Source: Xylogone sp. PMI_703 (Eukaryota; Ascomycota; Leotiomycetes). From it: 64,000 nt of DNA. Positions 11,672 through 23,096 of this stretch are shown here, piece after piece (position 1 is the first letter of the stretch; the number at the start of each line of letters is the position of its first letter). Made by a program: the position numbers and the translations under genes. The stretch spans positions 1,860,001 through 1,924,000 of the forward strand of contig JAJTUQ010000001.1 in NCBI GenBank assembly GCA_021399445.1. Reading direction: 5' to 3'. Under the pieces are notes generated by a model. It had not been told where the DNA came from and did no database searches. It saw only the letters and a program-made list of their open reading frames with translations.

Positions 11672-12304
11672 AAGTCGAGAGTGTAATCATCAGATCGCCA
11701 GAGTGGTCATCAATAAGACGCAACAGATACTAGTCGCATCTAAGTAGCCCAACTTACAAAGGAAAGGGCATCGGCGTCAATAATGGCGATAGAGAGTGGG
11801 CGTGAAGGTTTGGGCAGACTAAGAACGAGGCTGGGATTATGACGAGATCGGCGTTGCGGCTTTGCGCGCGTATCGTTTAGGTCAGGCAAGGCCAATAAAG
11901 CAGTTCTCGTAATTTCTATAGTAGTAGAAATTTATACTTTTAGATCCTCGATGGTTGCTGAGATGCAAGGTCAGGATGGTCGAGAACCTGTGATAGATGG
12001 AATGGTGGTTTAGGAAGGTGGGAAGAAACGTTTAACTTTTCGATATCTCTCGGAGGATCGCGCTTAGTAATATTAGCGCGCTTAGCAATATCCGATCCGG
12101 AAGAGACCATTGATAGGTCTAGCCGAGCTATTTCTAGCTTCTGAACACATCCAATTCGTACCTTTACTGGTCATTCATGGTTTGATTGATCTCTTTTGGC
12201 TCGGCGAGAGCGATGAGATCTCAATTGGCCTTGGAAAAAACTTAGTGCCCACTACGATTCCAGGAGGTAACAAAAACAGTATTACTGGATTCGGAAGCAA
12301 AGGC
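11672..12304. other. Divergent intergenic region, NAB3 / GGQ-factor gene
   Basis: About 630 bases with promoters for two genes. It contains an imperfect direct repeat (CGCTTAGTAATAT at 12061 and CGCTTAGCAATAT about 20 bases on). The GGQ frame is open upstream to 12110, but without an ATG before 12305. Confidence 0.45.
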
Positions 12305-13095
12305 ATGGACTCTCTTAGAACCAAGATTCCAAAGACTTTTAGTATCATAAAAACTCATTACTCTTTCTTACGTACTGAGCTTGGTTATCCTACATTCTCG
12401 CAGGTTGCGCGATCAATAGCGTCGCGAACTAGCCCGTATGAAAATCCAAATAACTCAGCGGAATATGAAGACGCCCGAAAATGGTATGAACAGTTCAATA
12501 AAGATACGATACCTAGGAAGCTAGGGAAAACCGAATTCTCACGGTCCTCAGGGCCCGGAGGACAGAAAGTAAACAAGTATATCAACAAGCATCCAGAACC
12601 ATCTCACTTCTGCTGAAAAGCCACTTCTAGGACAAGCTCCAAAGCAACAACTGTGTGGCCTATGAGTTCTTTACAAAACCACATTCCAAAGATTCTGATT
12701 CCCGAGCTACGGAATAGTAATTACTATGTTTCCTCTTCTGATTCGATTAGCATCCAATGTGATACTTATCGAGACCAGACAGGAAATCTAGAGGAAACTC
12801 ATACAAGGCTGCATGACGAGATTAAGCACGCCTTCAAGCATCGAATTCCAGGCGTGACCTCTGCTGAGCAGAGAGAAAAGGTTGATCAGCTGTAAGTCAC
12901 TTGGCACTCTTTATTTTCTAGACGCGATCTTCTACCTAGCTAGCTCTGAGGTCAATCGAAGACGCTTTTCACGCAGCGCACTAGTATCTAATTATGTATA
13001 GGCACAAGCTAGAGAATGAAGCCCGTCTCAAGAGGAAAAAACTGCACGGTGACAAGAAGAAAGCCAGGCGTAGCGGCCGCGGGGAGGATTTCTAG
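12305..13095 (+). CDS. Mitochondrial RF1-domain (GGQ) peptidyl-tRNA hydrolase-like protein
   Basis: Member of the codon-independent release-factor family (yeast Rso55, human MTRFR/ICT1 relatives), which hydrolyses peptidyl-tRNA on stalled mitochondrial ribosomes. Exons 12305-12576, 12631-12891 and 13002-13095 give 208 residues. The first ATG in frame is 12305; the resulting N-terminus (MDSLRTKIPKTFSIIKTH) is basic and plausible for mitochondrial import. The catalytic GGQ sits in SRSSGPGGQKVNKTSSK near residue 85, with the intron falling inside VNK|T. The usual RF1 domain follows, then a basic end (KRKKLHGDKKKARRSGRG) expected to touch rRNA. No codon-recognition domain is present, so this is not a normal release factor. 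Which branch of the family it belongs to is uncertain. Confidence 0.85.
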
Positions 13096-13908
13096 CATCC
13101 AATCTAGCCCTGTCGTATTAACTTTCTCTTCGCATCTTTGTCAACATGGGACTTCGTATCCCAAGAGGGATCAATATGCTTTGGTGGCACTACACCAGTG
13201 CACGTGGGATAACGATCAGTGTGCCCCAATTGGCAGTGGCTATTTGGGCATGTAATAAAACCTCGTGTTCCCATAGGAAATGCTATAGGCCACAAGTGAG
13301 GATCATGCAGGAACCTCTACGAGAGTGCGGAGCCAGAGCCACCTGCAGCGTCGAAGCTCAGACGAGACGTATCATTAAAGCCAGGAAATAAGGCTGTGCA
13401 ACTACCCTGCCAAGAGGAAGCAGGCTATTTAACTACAGTACTAAGTAGTGCGACGGAGGAATAATGGACAGATATCAATTTCAAGACGAAAATAGATGTC
13501 TGGTGAAAGATGCTCTTTGTGACTTGGTTATGGCTAAGAATAGCCTTTAGCTGAGCATCAGGTTCATGCTACTGTTTCCCCTGAACCTGTATTGGTAATG
13601 TCGTGCTAGTGCGCCCGCCCTCTACAAGTAAGGCAGTCAAGGCAGCCAATTATGAGCGCTCGCTTGCATCCCCTCCGCTGAAGTGATAACGACTGGGGAC
13701 GACCCTCGAATGCGAAGCTGAGAATTTAGCTGGCCAGGCCCAGCAGCTGTCAGCAAGAACTTCTCAGCTCCCCAAGCAGACGTTCTCCCTACTTCTGCAT
13801 TCCAAAGTTCAATTACCTTAGATCTCGACGACTTCGTTCATTCAACTTTTTCGAATTACTGTCGTCGACTCACTCGCTAGAGAACGGCCTTATCGAAACA
13901 TCACGCTT
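13096..13908. other. Intergenic region upstream of CaM kinase
   Basis: About 800 bases between two genes read in the same direction. No credible coding frame. It should hold the terminator of the GGQ-factor gene and the promoter of the kinase; a short near-direct repeat AAGGCAGTC/AAGGCAGCC lies near 13630. Confidence 0.45.
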
Positions 13909-13949
13909 ATGCCCCGCGGATCCTGACCCCATACATGCTTCTGCGATGA
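13909..13949 (+). promoter_or_regulatory. Two tandem short uORFs before the CaM kinase start
   Basis: uORF 1 at 13909-13926 is five codons (Met-Pro-Arg-Gly-Ser-stop). uORF 2 at 13935-13949 is four codons (Met-Leu-Leu-Arg-stop). The TGA of uORF 2 overlaps the kinase ATG at 13946 as ATGA. If the transcript begins upstream of 13909, ribosomes must reinitiate or leak past both, suggesting translational control. Confidence 0.45.
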
Positions 13950-15310
13950 GCTCCCAAAAACCCCAGGATGGTAGCCAACCCGGCAAACCGCAAATTCAAG
14001 CCTGTCGATATAAGACTGGGAAAACACTTGGCGCAGGGTCATATTCTGTTGTGAAAGAATGTGTACACATTGACACCGGACGGTACTATGCCGCCAAGGT
14101 GATTAATAAGAGGTTGATGGCAGGAAGGGAGCATATGGTGTGTTCCAGCTTGAGATAACTTGCTTACTGTTTTAATTGGTTGTAGATGAAGGTGGCTGAT
14201 TGGCATTCATTCTAGGTTCGTAATGAAATCGCAGTATTGAGCAGAGTGTCTATGGGACACCAAAATATCCTTACCCTGGTGGACTACTTCGAAACCATGA
14301 ACAACCTCTACTTAGTGACAGATCTTGCTCTTGGGGGCGAACTATTCGACCGAATCTGTAGAAAGGGTTCATACTATGAGTCAGATGCTGCCGACCTCAT
14401 CCGCGCGACTCTTTCGGCGGTGGCATACCTTCATGATCATGGCATTGTTCACCGCGATCTCAAACCCGAAAATCTCCTCTTCCGCACTCCGGAAGACAAT
14501 GCTGACCTCCTAATTGCCGATTTTGGTCTATCGAGGATAATGGACGAGGAGCAATTCCATGTACTCACAACTACTTGCGGCACACCCGGTTACATGGCGC
14601 CGGAGATTTTCAAAAAGACGGGACACGGCAAACCAGTTGATATCTGGGCCATTGGAGTGATAACGTACTTCTTGCTCTGCGGTTACACACCCTTCGATCG
14701 TGACTCGAATCTCGAGGAAATGCAGGCCATCCTAGTTGCAGACTACAGCTTTACTCCCGTAGAATACTGGCGCGGAGTTTCGCTGCAGGCCCGAGACTTC
14801 ATTAAGCGTTGCTTGACCATCGATCCCACTCAGCGCATGACGGCACACGAAGCATTGTCCCATCCATTTGTAGTTGGCATGGACTCGCAGACCGCTATGG
14901 ATCCATCTCGCAGAGGAAGCGATCTTTTGCCAGTTGTCAAGAAGAACTTCAATGCCAGAAGGACACTTCACGCTGCTATCGACACTGTGCGCGCTATCAA
15001 CAAACTCCGTGAAGGCCAGAACGGCCTTATGGAAGGCGCCTCGTCTAAAGATCCTGTGCCAGGAGCCAAACCCCTCAGCGAGGTCGTCGAGGGCGTGGGC
15101 AAGCTGACTAATAACCTTAACAGCGAAATGGACATTGATTCCGGTTACACCACCAGCCGTGGCAATGACGAAGGGGCCGCAGCAGTAGGAAGTGCTCCGC
15201 GGGCGGAGGCTGGCACCGTAGATATGCATTCAGGGACGGATGGTGCACAGATTGAGACCAGCACAGGTCTCTGGAGTGCCGCCAATGTGACCAAGATTTC
15301 CGGCAGGTAG
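13946..15310 (+). CDS. cmkA: Calcium/calmodulin-dependent protein kinase (CaMK type)
   Basis: Ser/Thr kinase of the fungal CaMK family, acting in cytosolic calcium signalling. Exons 13946-14137 and 14216-15310 give 428 residues. The kinase domain runs from about 22 to 285: glycine loop GAGSYSVV near 29, catalytic Lys51 in YYAAKVI, HRDLKPEN with Asp145, DFG Asp166, activation segment TTTCGTPGYMAPE with a phosphorylatable Thr near 184 (a CaMKK target in the family). A basic amphipathic stretch at 306-329 (RRTLHAAIDTVRAINKL) is the expected autoinhibitory and calmodulin-binding segment. The tail is low complexity. Length and order match Aspergillus CmkA; relatives CmkB and RCK kinases are less likely because of this C-terminal segment. 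Confidence 0.92.
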
Positions 15311-16560
15311 TACCGTAGTCGTACGGAGCAGTAAGATGTTTTGATTTGATTGATTGCGGTTTTGGGGCGTGGAAACTGCCTATACTTGAATTTTGCGCTT
15401 TTTATTTTTGGGTAAATAGGAAAGAGGCCTCTTTCTTCTCCGTGGGCTGTAGCGGCTTATGATACTTTATGATACCTACCCCTACGTTCCGTACTGTTAG
15501 TTAAACCGCTCCAAAGAATGAATAAGATGAATAGTTCTAGACTCCTTCTACCCGTTACACATTGAAATGCACTGATTATATCAAGATTGTTGAGTTATCT
15601 TAAAAAGTCACTTAAAAATGAACCAAGCAGAGGTTATTCTCATCATCGTCATTAATCTACTATTACTAGTAATACCACTAAATGTGGTAGCTATCCTGTC
15701 TTGACATATTGCCAAGCTCATGTTCATCCTCTGACTCTTCTCCTTCCTCCATAATCCTCCTCTCCAATGTAATACCAATTCTAGGACACGAAGAAGGTAC
15801 CTAGAGCGCTAACATTTATAGCGACAGTAATGCATACATGCTCATTAAACCCCTAATATTTCCCTATCCATTTTTTTGTCAAGGAAGAAACATTCTATCT
15901 ATCTGTCCTCCCAATGATACCATTATTCCACAAGGCTAACCAATGGCCTTAAGTAACACCTTTCCCATGCCCCAGGAACACCACACCCAAAAATCTATTT
16001 TTTAGCGAAAGACTGGAGAAATGAGCCCAGCACATCCATTCTCTCTCAGACGAATGGGGCGGTTACTCTAGCGAACGTTGTTTATAAGATACAGTGGTCG
16101 AAATGTAAAAACGTATGAATCAATCATCTTTCTTGCCAAAAGAAAGATGCCGAAAGAAGCGAAAGACAATGGCCTGGAAAGACAATCGCGTGATAAGTAT
16201 ATAGGCGGACGGTTTGTCGAATTCAAAGAACCGTTCGGCGATTGACAATCGTATGGCCGTATTAGTATTAAAAATGTGTAGATCTGCGAATAATTCCTCT
16301 GCTACTCGAAGCGCTGTCAAGTCCAAAATTCGGCGCAGAGGAAGAAGAGTATTTGTGTATATATACAGGGCGAGAACATTGGAAAGTATTCAGAACGCTG
16401 CTAACCGAGAAGCTCTATCTAAAGCTGGATGGAGTCGCTCATATGCTGTAAACGCCGTATTATGATGCCATTAAATCGTGATATTGAGAGATCGACGTGG
16501 GTCGATGTCGAGCCAGGTTTCGGAGGTTTCGGGGTATGAGAGTAAAATGGTGAGCTTGAA
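15311..16560. other. Convergent 3' intergenic region
   Basis: About 1.25 kb between converging kinase and AUR1 genes. AT-rich, with TACTATTACTAGTAATA-like short palindromes. Open frames near 16120-16465 are short, lie on both strands and match nothing. Presumed 3' UTRs and spacer. Confidence 0.45.
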
Positions 16561-17954
16561 TTATCGGACAACAATTTCACTAAGTTCGCTGTCTGAAGCT
16601 TGAGAAGCTAGTGTCTCCCCCTCCCAAGAATGGTTCTCATCAACGGGGCTCCTAGAGCCAGAAGAGATAGAGGATGAGGAACCCATGGTCCACTCGTCAC
16701 CGCTGTCGTTTCTGAAGTCATTGATAGACGCCAGACCATACTCGTACTCGTTGGTTGGAGCATCACCATACTCCACGTAGTCATAATCCCAGCGGAAGAA
16801 CTTATCTTGCTGAACACGAGGGAGGAAGGTCGCCTTCGCAATATAGAATGCAATTGCGGCAAGAACACCACCAGCAACAAGATCGACAGCGTAGTGGTGA
16901 GAGAGGTACATAGTAGCCCACCACATCCACATAGCATAGGCAATGACTACGGGCTTGAGTTTCGGGAAGACGTGGCTCATAAAGAGGGCCTCCAAGACTG
17001 CATTCGCAGAATGCAGCGAAGGGAATGCACCGAAAACCAGAGGAGAAGCGGTAAAATTGGATGTATACATATCAAAGCCAAAAAGCTTATCAATTCGAGC
17101 AAGACCAGCAGGAGACCCCGGGATTGAGTAGTTGGCGGGTGCGAGACCGTACATGTTTTCATACCATGGCGGAGAGCAAGGGAAGACCAATTGGATTGCC
17201 ACGCCAAGAATGTTGAGGTATCCAAAAGTTCGTCCAAATACTGGCACGGTTCCTGGGGGCCCGAAGATGAACATCAGACCAGCCCACACGAATGGGCCAC
17301 CGAAATGCAGGATACCGTATGGTAACCAGGCCAGAACATCCAGCACAGGATGTTGATGGGCAGATAAGATATTACTAATGTTTGCGCCATAGAATATATT
17401 CTCAAGGGCTGGCAAGACTTTCACCCAGATGTGTGGTCGGTATTCGGCTGGAATGAAGCTAAATGATGCAATTAGCTCCAAACCCCGAAAATTGCACCAC
17501 ATACGATCACGCAAAAGCTATGAAGAAATACATACCGGTTATTAAAGAAAAAGAGAAGCCAAGTGAGAATGGGTAAGGCAGGAAGGAAGAATTGCCGGGT
17601 GATGGGCATCAGCAGGGCGAGCATAAGCAATGATGCAGCGCCAGTCTTCACCATTGGGCCCGGCGCCTGGCTGATGGAGAGCGAGAAGACAGCAATGATG
17701 ATGAGAATTAAGTATTGACCATCGTAGACCGACCACCTGTGCTTTCTCAGCGCCTTGATTGTGTCGGCGGGGTTGAACGAAGTTTCTATGCGCGCAACGG
17801 AGGAAGCAGGACTCAGGGAAGATCGGAACTTGGACCGCAATCGACGGCGGTACCGCCGGGGGATGGGATTTGGGATTGAAGGCCAGGAGAAAGGCATCTT
17901 CGATTTCGTGAATGGCGGCGAGCTCGCCGGGGCGTAGTAACTGGGGTTTGCCAT
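16561..17954 (-). CDS. aur1: Inositol phosphorylceramide synthase catalytic subunit Aur1
   Basis: Golgi membrane enzyme that moves phosphoinositol from phosphatidylinositol to ceramide, an essential fungal sphingolipid step and the target of aureobasidin A. Exons 17954-17536 and 17458-16561, intron 77 nt, 438 residues. A basic N-terminus (IPRRYRRRLRSKFR) is followed by several transmembrane segments. Catalytic motifs of the lipid phosphate phosphatase fold are intact: GAFPSLHSA with His289, and YLSHHYAVD with His328 and Asp332, the triad aligned with yeast Aur1 by motif. The conserved family block FIPAEYRPHIWVKVLPALE follows the intron. The C-terminus is acidic and Ser-rich, on the cytosolic side. 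The next gene upstream, 5 kb away on the same strand, is CWH43, which also uses ceramide. Confidence 0.95.
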
Positions 17955-20900
17955 CGCAGAAGGTGTTGGCGGGGAAGAAAGGACCTGGAGCGTTGGTGGT
18001 TTGGATGTTGGGTTGGACCAGTTGGATTCGCCTCTAAAGTCCGCAGCGGAAGGTTCGGGAGCCAGTCAAAGCACCGCGCAAGGAGATCTGGAGAGAGAAG
18101 TAGGGTCTGGCGACGGGCTATAAACTGCTCATGAGGTGGACGAGGCCAAAAGTCGAAGTCGAAGCGGTAGTAAAAAAGGAAGAGGAGGTGGAGGGCGAAG
18201 AGAAGATAGAAAAGGAAACAGCAACTGAGGGCTCACGAGAAAGAGAGCGACGGAAAGGGCGGTTGGCTGGCGAGGTCATGGATGGGCTGAAAGCGGAAAG
18301 GCGCTGATTAAGAAAGCGCGCGGCCGAGCTTTTTTCAATTTCGCGGAATCAGCGGCGGAGCAAGCGAGCACTGGTCGATTATTCACCAGCCCCCCCGGAG
18401 CCTTGTTAGTGCGTGCCTCCGAGTGGCTTGGCGGGCCCTTAAACCACGTCTTGTAATTTTACGGTGTTTTCAGCTTGGGGTCTCTTTTTACGTTGCCGTG
18501 CACAAATCATACTGTACAAAAATCACACCCGTGCATTCATTCGCGTTCTGATGCTTCCTCACATCCGTCGCTGGTGCAGATGGAGATTGATATAACTTTA
18601 TTTCTTGTACTATTCGTTATTGTACTTGGACAAAGGACTGCCAGGTCATCGAGGGATGTCTTCTACTACTAATTGCAGCACAACAAGCCACCAGCCTGGA
18701 CACAGCACCGTACTACGTACATTCCTCACGACGGGCACGGCATGATTTGTCCAACTCACCCAAAAGCATCACCATCATTGCTCAATGAAATCCGCCCACG
18801 GTTTGAAGTGGTCGGTGGCCTGATGCTGGTTGGAGAGCGGGCTCAAGGAGCTCCTGTGCTCCAGACTCTTTCGCCCTCGCCCAGCCCGCAAAGCCACGTC
18901 CTGCAAGGCCGCTCTCTCGCTCTGGCGCTCCTTCGCGTTTCCTTCAGCCACCAACCTTTGCAGCCTGAGCAGCCCTAGCACAATTGTGATCGAGGACCAT
19001 ATCGGTAAATTGTGATTGCTACAGTACTGTGTACACCGTCGTATCTCCGTACGGCACGGCGTTTCTGGGATGGCGGATAGGCGTTCGATATCGCGATCTA
19101 CGGGGCGAATGGGGGGTTTGTTCGCAAGTGCACAGTCCGCCTGTGGCCGCTGGTCTGACAGATCAGCCACAGGGGACGTTGAAATTAATTGACAGGGTCC
19201 TCATCGTCCCAACAGCTGGGCAAAGCACGACTGCTCTGAAACGGTCACGATCAACGCGTACCCTTTTGCTTTTGCTAAGCATGTTACAGTCACCTTTTGA
19301 CGCGGCGGCAATCCAACCCGTCTTATGGCCAGCAGCGAGTGAAAGGATTTTAGCAATGGGGCAGTTCGAAGAGAAGGACTTGAGGATTACGTTCTGTTTC
19401 AACAGCAAAGCCCCCAAGCAAGAAGGAGAGAAATGGGCCACTGACGTCGAGTTGCGTAGCTCAGAAGAACGGACTCATCCATCGATTCCGCACATGATTG
19501 CAGGAGACGCATGTTGCGCAGCAGCACGGCGCCAATAATAGGACCCGGCATGCACGAGAACGTCAGCCAGAGTCAGCACAGTGCGCCAGCGCCCTGCACT
19601 GCTCAGTCGCCCGGGTGCTGCTCTGGAACGCTACAACACGGCTTGATGAGGCACGTTGGAAGTTGAAACAGTGCTGCTTTGCCCTGCGTTGGAGAGCCAG
19701 AAAGAGGGTTCGCAGTGCCGTCTGAAATACCTAACGCAGGAGAAACTGAGCCGGTACGGATCCGTACATCATCCAGAGTGCGTACCCTTTTCCTACGTCA
19801 AGCTCCAAGCTTTCGGCTTCGAGCTCTGGTTCTACTCGCGTCGTAGCCACCAGCCGAGCCTTTCTCCCCCACAATGTCTTAGGCTCTGATTGAGCAGTTA
19901 CATCAACTCGTCTCGCGCCATCACATCAAGTGAAGAGGGCAATCCGTCACATGCCTCGCACGACTACGACAGTACGGCTTAAAGAGGGCTCTAAGCAGTC
20001 ATAGTCCAGCTGCAATAAGGCCTCTACAGGGCACCAATCTGCAGAGCGTTGGGTGCAGCTTCATCTTTTGCGTCTTTTCTGGTCACTAGGGCTCGGAAGG
20101 GCAGGAGGTGCCACAGCAGCGTCTCCCATCGCCCTATCAAAGTTATCACGCATGCCCACCACGCTTCCACCCGCACCTTCGGACCACTTGGATGTCTTGT
20201 GCTCACGACTCGATCCCAAAACCCCGAGATTCCCGGATGCTGCAACCCTAAATTTCGTCCAAGCAATCATATCTTTGCATGTGCACAGATTAGTTTCGGA
20301 GCAGAAGGAACCAGCTGCAGCGATTCTGCCCTTCCCCCCACTGGAAACCCCATAATTTACGGTATTGCCATGAGCATCGCAAATGCCGGTCACCCGTGCA
20401 GCGTACATATTGTGTACAGGACTGTATTTGGTGCGAAGAGGAAACTGTACGCTGTTGAGGAGTTCAAGAATCTAGAAGTCGCTCTTTCGTCACTTGGGCC
20501 TAATTCCTCGGATCTCCAGCTTCCCGTCCCAAAAGCATAAAAATTTCCTTCCAATGCTCCGTACGCCACCTTCATTCGTTCTTTTGGTACGCTAGTTATC
20601 GTTATGGCGTTTTTGCGTGGGCGCTTGGCTCTCGAGGCTCTCGTTTCTCTTCTGCTCATTGTGCATTTTCGTTGCTTCCTAAGCTGAATAATCTGAGTGA
20701 CAAAGGATGGTAATCCGTAGGTACGCGACCCGGTTGCGAGCCGTTTCTCAAGACCACGGCACGGCGTTCGGACGCAAAGAAAATCCGTACCATCCGAATA
20801 GTTTAATTAGATTTCGCTCTTCGATCTTGTGATACGCTGGGTATGGTCTTCCGACTGCCAGTAGGAATCAGTCAAAGATGTGCAGTGCAACAACAAACTC

Positions 20901-23096
20901 GGAACTCCACATCCCAGCGCGGAAAGAAGACATCAAAGGCCTCAGACTAGGTTCCTTTTGCAAGCCAACGAAAAAAAGCGGTCTCCATCTTTCTTCTCAT
21001 TTAGAGCTGAGTAGTGGAGTTCTTTGGTAACAAAAATCAAGATAAGGTTACAACCAATAGACTTAGGCAGGCGACTATTGGACCAATGAAAATTTTGTGC
21101 CTTGCCAGGAGTCAGGACCACTCAGATACTCAGATCGACTCTGCAAAGTACGAAAAGCCGTCCGCCTTTTCTCGCCTCTTTTGTTCATTGCTACGGCACC
21201 AACGTACCAATCATGCTAGTTAAGAGCGCCACATCCGGAAACAAAATCAAGGCAAGTAAAAATAGATGAAATGCGATTACAGTTGTATTTCTGTATTGAA
21301 CTACCGCAGAGTCCTGATACAGGAAGGACTGTATCGTGAGATTCTCTCCTAAAGTGCCGCAAAAGAAGAGTAAAGAGTAAGCAATATTGCTACGGTAAGA
21401 AATGAGGCGGCTCGTCCTCTTCTCATCACATCCTGCAATTTAACTCGTCACACTCGTCGGTCTCACTACCGAATGATGGATGATAATAATACAGTAACAG
21501 CAACGCTAATTGCGCTATGGCATCGTGCCACAAGGATTAATTATGACCGTCCTATGAAATATGAAATGCTATTTTCAAAATGAACCCAAATCTTTTCGCA
21601 TCTGGAAGTAAAACCTTTTATAGCTCCGGTGTTCCACGAACGGCATCGGTAACCGGTACGGAAGTACACCATACAATCTTGCGAATGCGCAATTTGTAAT
21701 AATCAAAACCATACCAAAAATATGTCCACGGAGAATTGTTTCTCCTCTTTCACTCCTCTTTCTTACATTATTACTCTGTATATGCCATAACCTATCGAGC
21801 CTGTTGGGCATTGGTTCTAATCCCGGGTACACCCGCTGTTCGCGTCCACCCACGCGGCTCGAACGCGATGCCTTAAGACGGATGGGACGCATGGCACGGC
21901 AAGGCTGACTCGTACCTCCCTAAGTCCCTAGGGTAAGGTACAGATGTTTGCATATGTACAAAAAAAAAAGTCCTTCACATTAGGCTAGCTGGTCAGTCCC
22001 TTACTGTCCAAGATGCACAAAATCGAGGTTTTGTATGGAATTAGTGCTAGTAACTTGTAGCATACCGGTATGGTGGTTAATCCCTGGTTGTGCGGGTACT
22101 TACGAGCTGCGGTATTACAGTAGCAGGGAAGAAAGGGGGACTTTGTACCACAAAGCACAAAAATTTTACGAATATCCGAGAGACCGAGTGCGAATGCGAA
22201 CGCGAAGGAGAAGTGGCCCGCAAAGTCGTGTGAGCCAACAGAAAAGTAGTCCGAGTCGAATGAAGAGATCAACTACTGTATCGTTTTGCGTAACATAATT
22301 TAGATTTCTCTTTGTGCAATAAGTATACCCCTTGTATTTGAAGAACCTGGATGGAAATGAAACCAATTGTTTCACAGCAGTATCGAATATTTCCTTACAA
22401 AGAAGAACCGTAATACAATTGTTGGAAATGCGGCTACCCAGACAGATACCCCTCCTCATGCAATGTAGCTTTGACGGCGCGGGTAATCCTTCTCTGCTTG
22501 ACATACTTAGCAACTGTGATTCGTAACTTGATGGTAATAATGAATTGGTGAAACCGCGGGAGAGACATTGGGTTTCGAAGAGAGCACGGGGGAAACGGGT
22601 TTTGTTACAGCTTGCGCTGGGTCGCTGTGGTTTCAACCGCAGCCCATGGGTGCGGCCCAAACTTTCTTTTTGGGCTAGAGATAAAGATTTAGTGCACATC
22701 TACTCCATACTGGCGGTAATCATTGTTATTATGATGTATTCTTCGGGACCGAAGTAGCTTCCGAATTCCAACAAAGTCGCAGCTGAATATAGAGACTACG
22801 TAAAATCACAAATCATCGACCAGACCCTGATATAGGCCTTTCTATGCAGAGTACAGACATTTATTAGATTGGGTATACCCCAGCTACTCCAGTAAATAGT
22901 ATCTTACAGCCATATTCTTCCCTCTCCAAATTCCATGCCTCCCCGACTCCACCCTATCCATCCCTTCCCTGCCGTTCATCCATCCTGTCGTCAATACGAC
23001 CGTGTGCATTCTTATCCAACGTCCAGATTCATAATACATCAAGGAAAAATTGGTAATGTAGAGTTATACACTCTTGAATCGAATGAAATAGCTTCT
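17955..23096. other. 5.1 kb stretch without recognisable gene
   Basis: Long interval between the AUR1 start and the CWH43 stop. Open frames up to about 177 residues (22166-22699, 20049-20540, 19029-19538) overlap one another on both strands, have no family resemblance and no sensible intron structure, so I do not call them. It holds the AUR1 promoter (see the polypurine tract at 18172-18260), scattered GTAC-rich motifs between 18.7 and 20.8 kb and the CWH43 3' UTR near 23096. A species-specific gene or long non-coding RNA cannot be excluded. Confidence 0.4.
18172..18260 (-). promoter_or_regulatory. Polypyrimidine tract in the AUR1 upstream region
   Basis: The + strand is almost all A and G here, so the AUR1-sense strand is CT-rich about 220-310 bases before the ATG. 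Such tracts commonly sit just upstream of the transcription start of highly expressed fungal genes. Confidence 0.35.

Noticed and set aside
19029..19538. 169-residue open frame on the + strand
   Set aside because: No family resemblance; another frame of similar length lies on the opposite strand.
20049..20540. 163-residue open frame on the + strand
   Set aside because: Overlaps frames on both strands in the same stretch, no motif, no splice extension that improves it.
21805..21840. tRNA B-box-like string GGTTCTAATCC
   Set aside because: The flanking bases do not form a T-arm stem and no A box or acceptor stem is found at the right distance.
22166..22699. 177-residue open frame on the - strand in the geneless gap
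   Set aside because: No family resemblance, overlaps other frames on both strands, composition unlike neighbouring proteins.
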